Origin: Muricauda sp. MAR_2010_75 | GTDB lineage: Bacteria; Bacteroidota; Bacteroidia; Flavobacteriales; Flavobacteriaceae | Assembly: GCF_000745185.1 (NCBI RefSeq) | Contig: NZ_JQNJ01000001.1 | Span: 4,260,501 to 4,324,500 of the forward strand | Reading direction: 5' to 3' | Length of the DNA: 64,000 bases | Part shown: in pieces, positions 18,388 to 26,744 of the stretch | How the letters are laid out: the number at the start of each line of letters is the position of its first letter | Numbering within the stretch: position 1 is the stretch's first letter | Position numbers and translations under genes: made by a program | Notes under the pieces: model-generated | Database searches by the model: none | What the model saw: the letters and a program-made list of their open reading frames with translations, nothing else | Told to the model about the DNA's origin: nothing

Positions 18388-18391
18388 TCAA

Positions 18392-19714
18392 TTACAATTT
18401 TGGTTCCCATCCTTTTTCATATTCCCGCTTCCAATTGTTCATTACCGTTTCGTTGTTAAGCACCTTTCCAGTCTTTATATCAATTTTTAAGCTATGCCCG
18501 GCATCTTGGGCGAAATTCCCTAAATGGCACAGCATAGTTGAAATACTGGCATCGTTGATGTCTGCATGTAGTGATTCGTCCTTTCGAATGGCATTAAAAA
18601 AGTTCTTCACATGATCCACATCCAATCCTCCTATGCCTTGGGTGTTGGTGGTGGCACTCACCGAATTTTCAAACTCAAACTTTATGGGGTTCCCACCTAA
18701 ATCGTACAATTTGTAAAAATTACGGCTTAGTTCTATAGTTCCCTTGCTGCCGTAAATGGTCACCCCTCTTCCCGGACGCTCGGGTTTCATCATACCTCTA
18801 CTATGTCCAGTCCACGTGATGAATTTATTTCCTGGAAATGTATAGGTGACCTGCTGGTTATCCACAAATTCCCAGTCATCGTCATAGGTATATTTTCCAC
18901 CAAAAGAAGTCACTGTTTCGGGAAGATCCACACCTAGGGCCCAACGGCTTATGTCAATCTCATGGGTGCCATTGTTATGGATTTCACCCGTACCCCACGT
19001 ACGGAACCAGTGCCAGTTATAGGGATGGACATTATCTCGATACGATTCACGAGGGGCCGGACCCTGCCACAGTTCCCAATCTAAAGTCTTGGGCACAGAA
19101 ATTTCCGCTCCCTTTCCTATGGAACCCCGATTGTTGGAATAATAGGCTTCCGCTTTATAAACCTCACCTATAACCCCATTTTTAATGTCTGTCATCGCCA
19201 TAATGGAAGTTTTGGCCGAACGCTGTTGGTTACCCATTTGTACTTTTTTCCCATACTTGTTTTGGGCGGCCACCAAAAGGTCATTTTCATACGGATTGTG
19301 ACTACAGGGTTTTTCAACATAGACATGTTTTCCAGCTTGCAGGGCCATAATGGCCATAGGTGCATGCCAATGTTCGGGTGTGGCAATGAAGACCGCATCC
19401 ACGTCTTTATCTTCCAAAATTTTTCTAAAATCCTTTTCCACCTTGGGAACATAGCCAATGTTCCGCTGACACCATGAATTATGTTCGTTGATAATGACAT
19501 CATCCACATCGCAATTGTATAGAATCTCCGCATTGGGGTCTTGATAAATAGCGATGACATGGGCCTTGGCCCGGCTTCGAACACCAATGACCGCTACACG
19601 CAATTTATCATTGGCACCTAAAACATTCGCCAATCCAAAGCTGGGTGTTCCCATCAATGTCAATCCTGTGGCACCTACAGTTGTTTTTTTGATAAAATCC
19701 CTTCGTGTGTTCAT
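18392..19714 (-). CDS. Gfo/Idh/MocA-family oxidoreductase, Tat-exported
   Basis: A 440-residue relative of the previous protein from a different subfamily, with N-terminal MNTRRDFIKKTTVGATGLTL (RRDFIKK is a strong twin-arginine motif), nucleotide-binding region LRVAVIGVRSRAKAH, and the lysine signature HVYVEKPCSHNPYE near residue 131. The C-terminal half includes GEIHNNGTHEIDISRWALG. It sits between the DUF1080 gene (12 bases upstream) and the second Gfo/Idh gene (4 bases downstream). Two non-identical exported dehydrogenases next to a DUF1080 protein fit a periplasmic pathway that oxidises a sugar, cleaves the keto glycoside and reduces the product. Confidence 0.92.
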   Translation of the reverse strand: MNTRRDFIKKTTVGATGLTLMGTPSFGLANVLGANDKLRVAVIGVRSRAKAHVIAIYQDPNAEILYNCDVDDVIINEHNSWCQRNIGYVPKVEKDFRKILEDKDVDAVFIATPEHWHAPMAIMALQAGKHVYVEKPCSHNPYENDLLVAAQNKYGKKVQMGNQQRSAKTSIMAMTDIKNGVIGEVYKAEAYYSNNRGSIGKGAEISVPKTLDWELWQGPAPRESYRDNVHPYNWHWFRTWGTGEIHNNGTHEIDISRWALGVDLPETVTSFGGKYTYDDDWEFVDNQQVTYTFPGNKFITWTGHSRGMMKPERPGRGVTIYGSKGTIELSRNFYKLYDLGGNPIKFEFENSVSATTNTQGIGGLDVDHVKNFFNAIRKDESLHADINDASISTMLCHLGNFAQDAGHSLKIDIKTGKVLNNETVMNNWKREYEKGWEPKL

Positions 19715-19726
19715 GACATTGATTTT

Positions 19727-21106
19727 TTAAAGTTGTTTGATTTTGATATTCTTAAACGTCACTTTGTTTCCATGGTCCTGTAGCAGAATGTTTCCCTTTT
19801 TGGCTTCGCCAAAATTTGGCCATACCTTGTACTTGCTTTCCGATACCAATTTTTTATAATCATCACTGCTTCGTTCGTATTCCAATACTTTTATCCCATT
19901 CAACCAATGCTCCACATGGTTGTTGTTTGAAATAATATGCGCCGAATTCCACTCGCCAATAGGTTTTACATACTTTGTGGTATCAGCTCGGATAAGATCA
20001 TACAATGAAGCCAGCGTTCGGCTCCCTTCGTGATTCCCTAATTTGGCATCAGGATGAACCGCATCATCCAACAATTGGTATTCCAATCCAATGGCAGAAC
20101 CTTCCCCTTTGTTCAAATCGGTATCTACATAATATTTGATTCCACTGTTGGCGCCTTCGGTCAGCTTGAAATCCAACTTCAGTTCAAAATTGTCATATTG
20201 TTTTTCCGTAACGATATCTCCACCAGCTTCTGACTCTCCTCCACCCGAAGGCAGTACGGTGAGCTCACCGTTTTCAATGGCCCATCCCTTTTCAGGAAAA
20301 TGATCCAGCTTGGCACCACGCCATCCGGCAGTTGTTTCCCCGTCCCATAACAATTTCCAGCCTTCCTCTTTTTCATGGTGGGTAAGGTTATTTTTTGTGA
20401 TTATCGGATTTAACGGCATTTCTTTGGTGTAGTTCTGAAGGCTATCCGTAAGAATCTGAACATTTTTCCATCGAATTTCCGTACCTGCTTTTTGATCATC
20501 GCCAATACTGTGCACTTGTAGCCCGATGAAGCCGGAATCAGCACCTTCGTCAATCAAGTAGGATGCAGGAATTTCATTGATCCATGTTTTTAATGTGTCG
20601 CCAATGGCCTCAATCCGATAATGGTTCCATTGATTTTGTTTGAAGGCCTCTTGGGCCGCTTCATTATTAATAAGTGGAACCAACCATCCCCGTCTGGCTT
20701 CTTCATAAATCCCGGCACTCCAGGCTCTATCCGAAGGGTCAATTTCCACTTGGTATCCATGCACACGACCATTTTGATATCCAGGAATACTGGCACTTCT
20801 AATCTGTATCCCGGAATTCATGGTGGAATCCACCAAATAGTCCAATTCCAGAATAAAATCCCCGTAGTCTTTATCGGTGGTTAAAAAGGTGTTGGGTGTA
20901 TTGTGGACGGTCTTGCCTACAATCTCTCCGTTTTCTATTTCGTATGTTGCATTGCCCCCTAAAATGGTCCATCCCTCCAAAGTTTTTCCATCAAATAGGG
21001 GTTGCCATGGGGTATTGTCCTTAGGTTCGTTCTTACATCCCAAAATAAATGCGGACATTAGAAGGGTGCACATTCCAATGCAACTGAATTGTTTGTTTGT
21101 TTTCAC
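19727..21106 (-). CDS. Lipoprotein with two DUF1080 (3-keto-disaccharide hydrolase) domains
   Basis: A 459-residue lipoprotein (lipobox AFILGC, C24). Two DUF1080/PF06439 domains follow one another: residues about 33-225 (WQPLFDGKTLEGWTILGG, NSGIQIRSAS) and about 250-457 (WKLLWDGETTAGWRG, NSGIKYYVDTD). Family members from gut and soil Bacteroidota act on 3-keto-glycosides, which is why PF06439 has been renamed. Here the double domain suggests an intramolecular duplication with possible specialisation of one copy. It is the first gene of the operon with the two Tat-exported Gfo/Idh proteins. Confidence 0.92.
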   Translation of the reverse strand: MKTNKQFSCIGMCTLLMSAFILGCKNEPKDNTPWQPLFDGKTLEGWTILGGNATYEIENGEIVGKTVHNTPNTFLTTDKDYGDFILELDYLVDSTMNSGIQIRSASIPGYQNGRVHGYQVEIDPSDRAWSAGIYEEARRGWLVPLINNEAAQEAFKQNQWNHYRIEAIGDTLKTWINEIPASYLIDEGADSGFIGLQVHSIGDDQKAGTEIRWKNVQILTDSLQNYTKEMPLNPIITKNNLTHHEKEEGWKLLWDGETTAGWRGAKLDHFPEKGWAIENGELTVLPSGGGESEAGGDIVTEKQYDNFELKLDFKLTEGANSGIKYYVDTDLNKGEGSAIGLEYQLLDDAVHPDAKLGNHEGSRTLASLYDLIRADTTKYVKPIGEWNSAHIISNNNHVEHWLNGIKVLEYERSSDDYKKLVSESKYKVWPNFGEAKKGNILLQDHGNKVTFKNIKIKQL

Positions 21107-21239
21107 GGTTTTGTTTTTAGCTAATTCTTAAGTAATGAAGTTTATGGAATCGTCCTAACCACTGTTTTTTGGTTTGGACAATCCCTCCACAATTTAAGGT
21201 TTTTGATTTATTTCCTTGGATTAAATATCTGCAAACAAA

Positions 21240-21267
21240 AAAACGTGGCCTATTTGGACCACGTTTT
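21240..21267 (-). terminator. Terminator after trxB
   Basis: AAAACGTGG / CCACGTTTT with a 10-base loop lies 27 bases past the trxB stop; on the minus strand the stem is followed by a run of seven or more T. Confidence 0.85.
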
Positions 21268-21294
21268 CAAGTAATTATTTTATAAACGAAATCT

Positions 21295-22263
21295 TTAGGA
21301 AACCAGAGCTTCCTTGCTTTCAACAGCAGCCAAATACCGTTCGGCATCAAGGGCGGCCATACAGCCTGTTCCTGCTGCCGTAACAGCTTGTCTGTAAATT
21401 TTATCTTGGGCATCGCCACTGGCAAACACTCCGGGCCTATTGGTCTTGGTAGATTTGGGTTGGGTAATGATGTAACCTGTCTCATCCATGTCCAGTTGCC
21501 CTTTGAATATGTCGGTGTTCGGCTTGTGCCCAATGGCAATAAAAAGCCCCGTAATGGCTATCTCTTCTTTCTCACCGGTTTGATTGTTCACAATTCTAAG
21601 GCCTTCCACCACCTGATCACCAAGAACCTCATCTACCTCAGTATTGTACTTTATTTCAATGTTATCAATGCTATTGACACGATGCTGCATGGCCTTGGAA
21701 GCTCTCATATAGTCCTTGCGAACCAACATGGTCACTTTCTTACAGATATTGGCCAAATAAGAAGCTTCTTCGGCAGCAGTATCACCCGCTCCAACTATGG
21801 CTACTTCCTGTCCTTTGTAGAAGAATCCATCACAAACGGCACAGGCAGATACACCGCCTCCGCGCAAACGTTGTTCGCTTGGGATATTCAAATATTTGGC
21901 AGATGCACCTGTTGAAATGATTACGGTTTCCGCTTCAATAACTTTGGAACCATCCACAGTTACTTTATGGATGCCTCCAACTTCATCGCTAAGGTCTACC
22001 GCAGTGACCATACCAACCCTGACTTCCGTGCCAAATCGTTCCGCCTGTTGCTGCAATTGAATCATCATTGTGGGACCGTCTATCCCTTCGGGATAACCTG
22101 GAAAATTGTCCACTTCGGTGGTTGTGGTCAACTGTCCTCCAGGCTCCATACCAGTGTACATAACAGGTTTTAAATCTGCCCTGGCCGCATATATAGCAGC
22201 GGTATATCCGGCTGGTCCCGATCCTATGATCAATGTTTTTATTCTTTCCAATTGTTCTGACAT
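21295..22263 (-). CDS. trxB: Thioredoxin-disulfide reductase
   Basis: Reduces thioredoxin with NADPH through FAD in the cytoplasm. 322 residues from the ATG at 22263; the frame stays open upstream but a promoter lies between 22293 and 22325, and the family length (about 310-320) fits this start. FAD motif GSGPAG at 14-19, redox-active CAVC at 141-144 (SACAVCDGFF), NADPH motif VGAGDTAAEEAS after that and the C-terminal FAD motif with FASGDAQD. A single-gene unit with its own promoter and terminator. Confidence 0.97.
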   Translation of the reverse strand: MSEQLERIKTLIIGSGPAGYTAAIYAARADLKPVMYTGMEPGGQLTTTTEVDNFPGYPEGIDGPTMMIQLQQQAERFGTEVRVGMVTAVDLSDEVGGIHKVTVDGSKVIEAETVIISTGASAKYLNIPSEQRLRGGGVSACAVCDGFFYKGQEVAIVGAGDTAAEEASYLANICKKVTMLVRKDYMRASKAMQHRVNSIDNIEIKYNTEVDEVLGDQVVEGLRIVNNQTGEKEEIAITGLFIAIGHKPNTDIFKGQLDMDETGYIITQPKSTKTNRPGVFASGDAQDKIYRQAVTAAGTGCMAALDAERYLAAVESKEALVS

Positions 22264-22292
22264 AGCTAAATCTTCCTCATTATTATATCTTA

Positions 22293-22325
22293 CAAAAGTA
22301 GCTTTTTTGTATAGAACCTTACAAA
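22293..22325 (-). promoter_or_regulatory. Promoter of trxB
   Basis: On the minus strand, TTTG (22325-22322), 21 bases, TACTTTTG (22300-22293), matching the Bacteroidota housekeeping consensus. The predicted transcript begins near 22287, about 25 bases before the trxB ATG. Confidence 0.75.
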
Positions 22326-22403
22326 ATGGAAATGTGTGATTTATCCCTATTTTTTTAAAAGATGTGAACAATGTAAAGGATACCTCCAATACATTTGGCG
22401 GGA

Positions 22404-22436
22404 AATGAAAAAAGAGCCCATGGGAAAGGCTCTTTT
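22404..22436 (-). terminator. Terminator of an upstream short transcript
   Basis: AAAAGAGCC / GGCTCTTTT (22410-22418 and 22428-22436) with a 9-base loop; on the minus strand it is followed by TTTTTTCATTTCC. It lies upstream of the trxB promoter, so it cannot serve trxB and implies a separate short minus-strand transcript, for which the 40-codon ORF at 22466-22588 is the only candidate. Confidence 0.8.
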
Positions 22437-22465
22437 CTAGGATAAGTAGGTCAAGTTTATGGAAT

Positions 22466-22588
22466 TTATACTTGATTATAAAAACCGTTACAACCAAGGG
22501 GCTCAACCTCAAAACCCCCTGGCGCAACGTAAACCTCTTTGGAACAAGATAATAGGTTAAGAACAGGTAAACACCTTACAATTAACAT
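22466..22588 (-). CDS. Possible 40-residue small protein
   Basis: ATG at 22588 opens a 40-codon frame ending TAA at 22466; an in-frame TAG lies two codons before the ATG, so it is not the tail of a longer frame. The product begins MLIVRCLPVLNLLSCSK and ends PLGCNGFYNQV. It has three cysteines and a hydrophobic first third that ends in a lipobox-like LLSC, but no basic start, so secretion is uncertain. A good terminator follows 30 bases downstream. I see no consensus promoter. I do not recognise the protein. It could also be an untranslated small RNA. Confidence 0.4.
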   Translation of the reverse strand: MLIVRCLPVLNLLSCSKEVYVAPGGFEVEPLGCNGFYNQV

Positions 22589-22876
22589 ATCCTATTTTCT
22601 GGAGGTTTGTACTATAACTTCAAAGAGTTTTGCTTTTGCTGGAGTAAACTTACCATGATTTATGCTCTAACATCCTCCCAATTAATCAATGGGGCATATC
22701 TGTTAACGAATACCCGTTTTGAATTCATATTTTTTCAAGAGCATGCCAATAATCCTTGTTTTTGGATCATGAAGTCAATAAGTTATCTGTGGGAAAATAC
22801 AGGAAGGGCCACCTAAATACTTTGAAGATATTTAGGCTTAATGGAAAGAATTAAACTGGTTGAAAATCAAAAAAAA
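22589..22876. other. Intergenic stretch without a supported gene
   Basis: A 288-base AT-rich stretch between the small ORF and the terminator of the 124-residue protein. A 69-codon plus-strand frame (22607-22816) lacks a recognisable start context and composition and I do not believe it is coding. No promoter, RNA or repeat can be supported, although it must hold the promoter of the small minus-strand transcript. Confidence 0.6.
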
Positions 22877-22895
22877 AGACCTCGTTGGGAGGTCT
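22868..22895 (-). terminator. Terminator after the 124-residue protein gene
   Basis: AGACCTC / GAGGTCT with a 5-base loop, and nine A on the plus-strand side, which become a T9 run on the minus strand. It begins 2 bases after the stop codon. Confidence 0.9.
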
Positions 22896-22896
22896 G

Positions 22897-23271
22897 CTAT
22901 ATTCTGATAGGGTCTTTACTAGTGAGATTTACGTCCTTGAGGAGCGTATCAGTAAACTTAAAATGCCCTTTTGTGGTTATGATTTTAAATCGGTTGGACC
23001 GTAAACGTGCCACCGTATCCAAGAGGAGCCATTTGGATTTTAACTTACTTGGATCAAAGGATTTTAGACTAATGTCAAAAAAATATTTTCTCCCATTCTT
23101 ATGTGCAGATATGTCTGCCGAAAGATTGGTCCCACCCTTTTTTTGTACAAAGGTTTTGGGTGATTCATATCCGGGCAAATCTGTTTTAATATTGGTAAAA
23201 CCCCTCTCTTTAAGATAATTTATCGCCCGTTCTAAAAAGTCTTTATGTTCATCTATTTCTTTTCCAACCAT
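22897..23271 (-). CDS. Hypothetical protein, possible PD-(D/E)XK-like fold
   Basis: A 124-residue soluble basic protein. The order helix (EIDEHKDFLERAINYLKERGF), then a strand pair with LSADISAHKNGRKYFFDISLK, then WLLLDTVARLRS, resembles the core of PD-(D/E)XK nuclease-like proteins, with acidic residues before FDISLK. The match is by eye only and catalytic ability is not established. It precedes a terminator and follows the RimB-RimK gene after a gap of 66 bases on the same strand (that gene ends at 23338, so this one lies downstream of it). Confidence 0.65.
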   Translation of the reverse strand: MVGKEIDEHKDFLERAINYLKERGFTNIKTDLPGYESPKTFVQKKGGTNLSADISAHKNGRKYFFDISLKSFDPSKLKSKWLLLDTVARLRSNRFKIITTKGHFKFTDTLLKDVNLTSKDPIRI

Positions 23272-23337
23272 ACCTTGTAAGATAAAAGAATTGATGAGAA
23301 AAGCAAATTATTTAACAAGAAATACCCTAGGTGGCAA

Positions 23338-24708
23338 TCAATTATGATATTTTAACTTTCGTTCAATCGTTTCTATCATAACATTGGCAATATCCATACC
23401 CGTAGTATTCTCAATACCTTCCAAGCCCGGAGATGAATTTACCTCCAAAAGTAAGGGGCCCCTGTTGGAGCGAATGATGTCCACCCCGGCCACATCCAAA
23501 TTAAGGACTTTGGCCGATTTTACGGCCAGTTTGCGTTCTTCAGGTGTTATTTTAATCTTGGATGCTGCACCTCCTTGATGAATATTGGCCCTGAATTCCC
23601 CTTTCTGTGCCTGACGCTGCATGGAAGCCACTACTTTGCCGTTCACCACAAAACAACGGATATCCTGCCCATTGGCTTCTTTTATGAACTCCTGCACCAA
23701 AATATTCGTTTGAACACTTTTAAAGGCATTGATTACACTTTCCGCAGCTTTGTTGGTCTCGGCAAGTACCACTCCCTTACCTTGGGTGCTTTCCAATAGC
23801 TTTATGATCAAAGGAGAGCCGTTTACCATACGTATCAGGTCCTTGGTGTCCATGGGTGATTTGGCAAATCCTGTTATGGGAATATGGATGTCGTTCTTGG
23901 AGAACAATTGCGATGCAAAAAGCTTGTCCCGCGACTTGCTGATGGCATCCGCTGAATTGAGACAGTACACGCCCAGGGTATCAAATTGACGCAACAGGGC
24001 GCAGCCGTAAAATGTTACCGATGGTTTTATTCTAGGAATAACTGCATCAAACTTGTCCAAAACATTTCCTCCCCGATAACGGATTTCGGGTGAACTGGCG
24101 TCCAGTTTCATATATGCGTTCTCCACGTTCAAAAAGACCACTTTGTGGCCGCGCATCTCTCCCGCCTCAATGATACGCTTGTTGCTATACAGCTCAGGGT
24201 TACTGGCCAAAAGGCCCAGGGTCAACCCCGATTTTTCACTCATGTAGGGACGGTATTTTTTAGCGATTTCCTCCGATGTTATATCGCCTTGACAAAAACT
24301 TTGTGCAGGATCAACCAAATAACGGGTGTTGATGGCCTCGCGCCCCAAAAGCATACGGTATTCCATTGTGTCCCTATTGGCAAGCGTAAGTTCAATCTCA
24401 AAAGTGTTACCGCCAATGGTGACCGAGGTCTTGATCACGGGACGTTCTTCGGATATTCCCTGAGAGCTCTTCACGCTTCTTACATCGAACAATTTAGCTT
24501 GGCAAAGGATGGAAATACTGCGGTTATCTTGAATAGGGTTGACTTCAAAACGTACCCAATCTTCCAATCCTTTGGTGAAAATTTTTACTTTACTGGCTTG
24601 AATGGAAGAGGTTTTTGCTCCGGAATCTACCCGGGCCTTTATGGCGGGAATGCCCATATCCTCCAAACGGCACCATTCTTCACTGCCCAATATTTTAGTA
24701 CTGTCCAA
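23338..24708 (-). CDS. RimB-like aspartyl-type protease fused to RimK-like ATP-grasp ligase
   Basis: One protein of about 456 residues. The N-terminal part (first about 140) is the RimB/DUF785 retropepsin-like domain with the active-site segment [13 protein letters not shown] (DSGA). The C-terminal part (about 155-455) is a RimK ATP-grasp ligase ([63 protein letters not shown]). RimK adds glutamates to ribosomal protein S6 in enterobacteria, and RimB proteases cut poly-glutamate tails; here both are joined, giving writer and eraser in one chain. Start: no ATG lies between the upstream stop and the conserved region; a GTG at 24789 would overlap RMND1 by 67 bases, so I favour the TTG at 24708. 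It is the last gene of the nudix-VOC-RMND1 unit. Confidence 0.88.
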   Translation of the reverse strand: MDSTKILGSEEWCRLEDMGIPAIKARVDSGAKTSSIQASKVKIFTKGLEDWVRFEVNPIQDNRSISILCQAKLFDVRSVKSSQGISEERPVIKTSVTIGGNTFEIELTLANRDTMEYRMLLGREAINTRYLVDPAQSFCQGDITSEEIAKKYRPYMSEKSGLTLGLLASNPELYSNKRIIEAGEMRGHKVVFLNVENAYMKLDASSPEIRYRGGNVLDKFDAVIPRIKPSVTFYGCALLRQFDTLGVYCLNSADAISKSRDKLFASQLFSKNDIHIPITGFAKSPMDTKDLIRMVNGSPLIIKLLESTQGKGVVLAETNKAAESVINAFKSVQTNILVQEFIKEANGQDIRCFVVNGKVVASMQRQAQKGEFRANIHQGGAASKIKITPEERKLAVKSAKVLNLDVAGVDIIRSNRGPLLLEVNSSPGLEGIENTTGMDIANVMIETIERKLKYHN

Positions 24709-24722
24709 AATAAAATCTATAA

Positions 24723-25508
24723 TTAGTTGATCAATCGCATGATGAACAGGTCCACAACTTCGACCAAGATCAAAATAATGATGATCCACTCCAGTCGGCT
24801 GCTTTCCCTGTGATCCATGATGTCCTTAAAAAGACTCAGGTTTTCTTTTATGATGTATCCTTGCTCCTTAATGGTACGATAGCGTTCCTTTAAATCAAAG
24901 ATTTGCTTCAAGTTTTTGTCCAATCGGTCCAAATCCTCATCTTCCCAAGTCACTTCATGGGAATCAAAAATATACAGGTTTTCTGAAATTTGGTTGTTAA
25001 TGTTCAACACCCTTCCAATGTGCTTTTTGAGGTTTTTGCCACCGAGATCCAGTTTTCCCTTGATTTCCAAATGGTTGGTATGCTGCCGTGTCTCTTTCAT
25101 AATCTGGTCCGAAAGTCCAGAAAAATAATCCAAGGCCACGGATTGTGACAGGTGCATCAAAATCAAACGCATGGCCTCAATGTCCGATTCGGGCAAAACG
25201 ATCTTGTTATTGGTGACTTTGGGCTTTGCCTCGCCCGACAAAAGTTCTATATCTATTTCTTCGGTAAGTTCCGATTGTTGCCATCCTTCGCAGAACGGTT
25301 TGATTTCTTCCGTAGTGGCCGCAATGGAGGCTTCATCGAATCCAAAAAAGGACACAATACCATATCTGAAAATATAAACATACCCACCCTCATCGGCATA
25401 AAAAAGTTCATCCCGATCTCCAAACAATAGTTTTTTGTCAAACGCCTGTCTACAGCCGAAAATATCAATGCTTCCGGCTAGATGAAGGGCTATGGCCTTA
25501 AAGTCCAT
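24723..25508 (-). CDS. RMD1/RMND1-family protein (DUF155)
   Basis: A 261-residue protein with the DUF155 core (residues about 35-215: [54 protein letters not shown] with one variation) and a C-terminal membrane helix ([18 protein letters not shown]). Eukaryotic relatives act in mitochondrial translation and cell-cycle functions; the bacterial role is unknown. Its ATG overlaps the stop of the VOC gene by one base (TAATG) and it stands directly before the RimB-RimK fusion, so it may also act at the ribosome or its modification (inference). Confidence 0.88.
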   Translation of the reverse strand: MDFKAIALHLAGSIDIFGCRQAFDKKLLFGDRDELFYADEGGYVYIFRYGIVSFFGFDEASIAATTEEIKPFCEGWQQSELTEEIDIELLSGEAKPKVTNNKIVLPESDIEAMRLILMHLSQSVALDYFSGLSDQIMKETRQHTNHLEIKGKLDLGGKNLKKHIGRVLNINNQISENLYIFDSHEVTWEDEDLDRLDKNLKQIFDLKERYRTIKEQGYIIKENLSLFKDIMDHRESSRLEWIIIILILVEVVDLFIMRLIN

Positions 25509-25921
25509 TATTCTGTTGCAAAAATCTCGGTGGCGTCCTTAAAACTTTTAAATTCCACCATATACCCGTTGGGATCCTGTACAAAAAAGGAGAGGTGCTC
25601 CCCTACCTTGTCCTGCATAAAAGTGGCCTCTGTGGTAATTTCCAAGTCCATTTGAAATAATCTTGTGTACAGTTCGCCCCAAATAGCCGCGGGAACAATG
25701 ATCCCGAAGTGGAACGATGGCAAGATATAATCTTCCAAACGATAGTTCTTAAAATCGAAGTTGAAATTTCCCGATTGCGTAAAGGTCAATTGATGACCGA
25801 AAAGGTCGACGTCCAACCATTTTTCGGTATGTCTACCCAAATTGGCCTGGATGACCTCTTGATAGAAGGCCTTGGTCTCTGCTATGTCCTTACATGGCAA
25901 GGCGAGGTGGAACTTGACCTC
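25508..25921 (-). CDS. VOC-family (glyoxalase-like) protein
   Basis: About 137 residues from Met at 25921 (an upstream ATG at 25954 adds 11 Lys/Glu-rich residues that lie within the nudix gene). It has two beta-alpha-beta-beta-beta modules: LALPCKDIAETKAFYQEVI and a second with PSFHFGIIVPAAIWGELYTRL and LSFFVQDPNGYMVEFKSF. The DPNGYxxEF ending is typical of VOC metalloproteins. Specific reaction unknown. It overlaps the nudix gene by 32 bases and RMND1 by 1 base, so it is translationally coupled to both. Confidence 0.85.
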   Translation of the reverse strand, partial: EVKFHLALPCKDIAETKAFYQEVIQANLGRHTEKWLDVDLFGHQLTFTQSGNFNFDFKNYRLEDYILPSFHFGIIVPAAIWGELYTRLFQMDLEITTEATFMQDKVGEHLSFFVQDPNGYMVEFKSFKDATEIFATE

Positions 25922-26342
25922 CATTTTTTCCGTTTTTCTTTGCTTTTCTTCCAAAACTTTTAAAGTATGATCGTACCGCCAACCTATCCGATTTGTCCAT
26001 GAAGGGCAAGGCTTCTTTCCAATCTACCCAAAAGGCAGCCTCAAACTTGTGCTTTTCCTTTACTTTGATGGAAGACGGTTTCAATTGAATCAAAAAATAA
26101 TTCTTAATGATGGCACCTGAATTGCCCTTTTTAATGTGGGACAGGTAAAACTGTACTTCACCGGGCGACAGTCTTAATTTAATTTCCTCCCCCACTTCCC
26201 TGATCAGGGTCTCTTCCTCCGTCTCTTTCTTTTTCTTTACGCCGCCTGGCAACGTATACCGTAGCGGTCTGCCCACTTTTTGCAGTACCAGCACCTTATT
26301 TTTATGCAAGGCGATCAGACGTGATTTGACCACTCTTTTCAT
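25890..26342 (-). CDS. NUDIX hydrolase
   Basis: A 150-residue protein with Nudix box GVKKKKETEEETLIREVGEEI at about residues 34-54: G-x5-E-x7-REV-x-EE is intact, the final glycine is replaced by Lys. An N-terminal strand pair KSRLIALHKNKVLVLQKVG precedes it. The C-terminal 20 residues are basic and run into the overlap with the VOC gene. Substrate unknown; a housecleaning role is likely. It opens the four-gene operon ending in RimB-RimK; a gap of 78 bases separates it from the upstream polyamine-operon tail. Confidence 0.85.
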   Translation of the reverse strand: MKRVVKSRLIALHKNKVLVLQKVGRPLRYTLPGGVKKKKETEEETLIREVGEEIKLRLSPGEVQFYLSHIKKGNSGAIIKNYFLIQLKPSSIKVKEKHKFEAAFWVDWKEALPFMDKSDRLAVRSYFKSFGRKAKKNGKNGGQVPPRLAM

Positions 26343-26420
26343 ATCGCTATATTTCTATGAAAGGGTTGGGACTGGCCTGCCCTTTCATAATTGATATCTC
26401 AATGCTACTGACCTAAATGT

Positions 26421-26744
26421 CTATTCCTCATCATCGGGATTTTCTTCCAACGCATCCGTATCCAGTGATGCTTCCTCATCACTGTCTTCATTATCATCGT
26501 TCACATCAAAATCCTCCATGGCCATGACCAGGCGTTTGCTCACTTTTATCAGATACGCAGTATCTTCGGTACGTACCTCTATACACTCCACTACTTCATT
26601 GCTGGCATTTCGGTAGGTGACAATATCGTCATCATCATATCCATCGGGATATTTTTCCACCAAAAGGTTAAGCATGTGGTTATCCAACTTCTTGTAATCC
26701 ACAATAACGCGTTTTAACGCCAATGATTGTCTGTTTTTCATCAT
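26421..26744 (-). CDS. Small acidic protein of the polyamine operon
   Basis: A 107-residue protein with a folded N-terminal part (KRVIVDYKKLDNHMLNLLVEK, VVECIEVRTEDTAYLIKVSK) and a strongly acidic C-terminal tail of about 30 residues rich in Asp and Glu. I do not recognise a named family. Its start codon overlaps the stop of the deoxyhypusine-synthase-like gene by one base (TAATG), so the two are coupled and may act together; an acidic tail could bind a polyamine or another basic partner (inference). Confidence 0.75.
   Translation of the reverse strand: MMKNRQSLALKRVIVDYKKLDNHMLNLLVEKYPDGYDDDDIVTYRNASNEVVECIEVRTEDTAYLIKVSKRLVMAMEDFDVNDDNEDSDEEASLDTDALEENPDDEE

Noticed and set aside
21295..22527. 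Longer trxB frame of 410 codons
   Set aside because: The extra 88 codons cover the trxB promoter, a terminator and a small ORF in another frame; family length and promoter position support the ATG at 22263.
22607..22816. 69-codon plus-strand frame
   Set aside because: No recognisable domain, odd composition rich in Trp and Cys, no start context.
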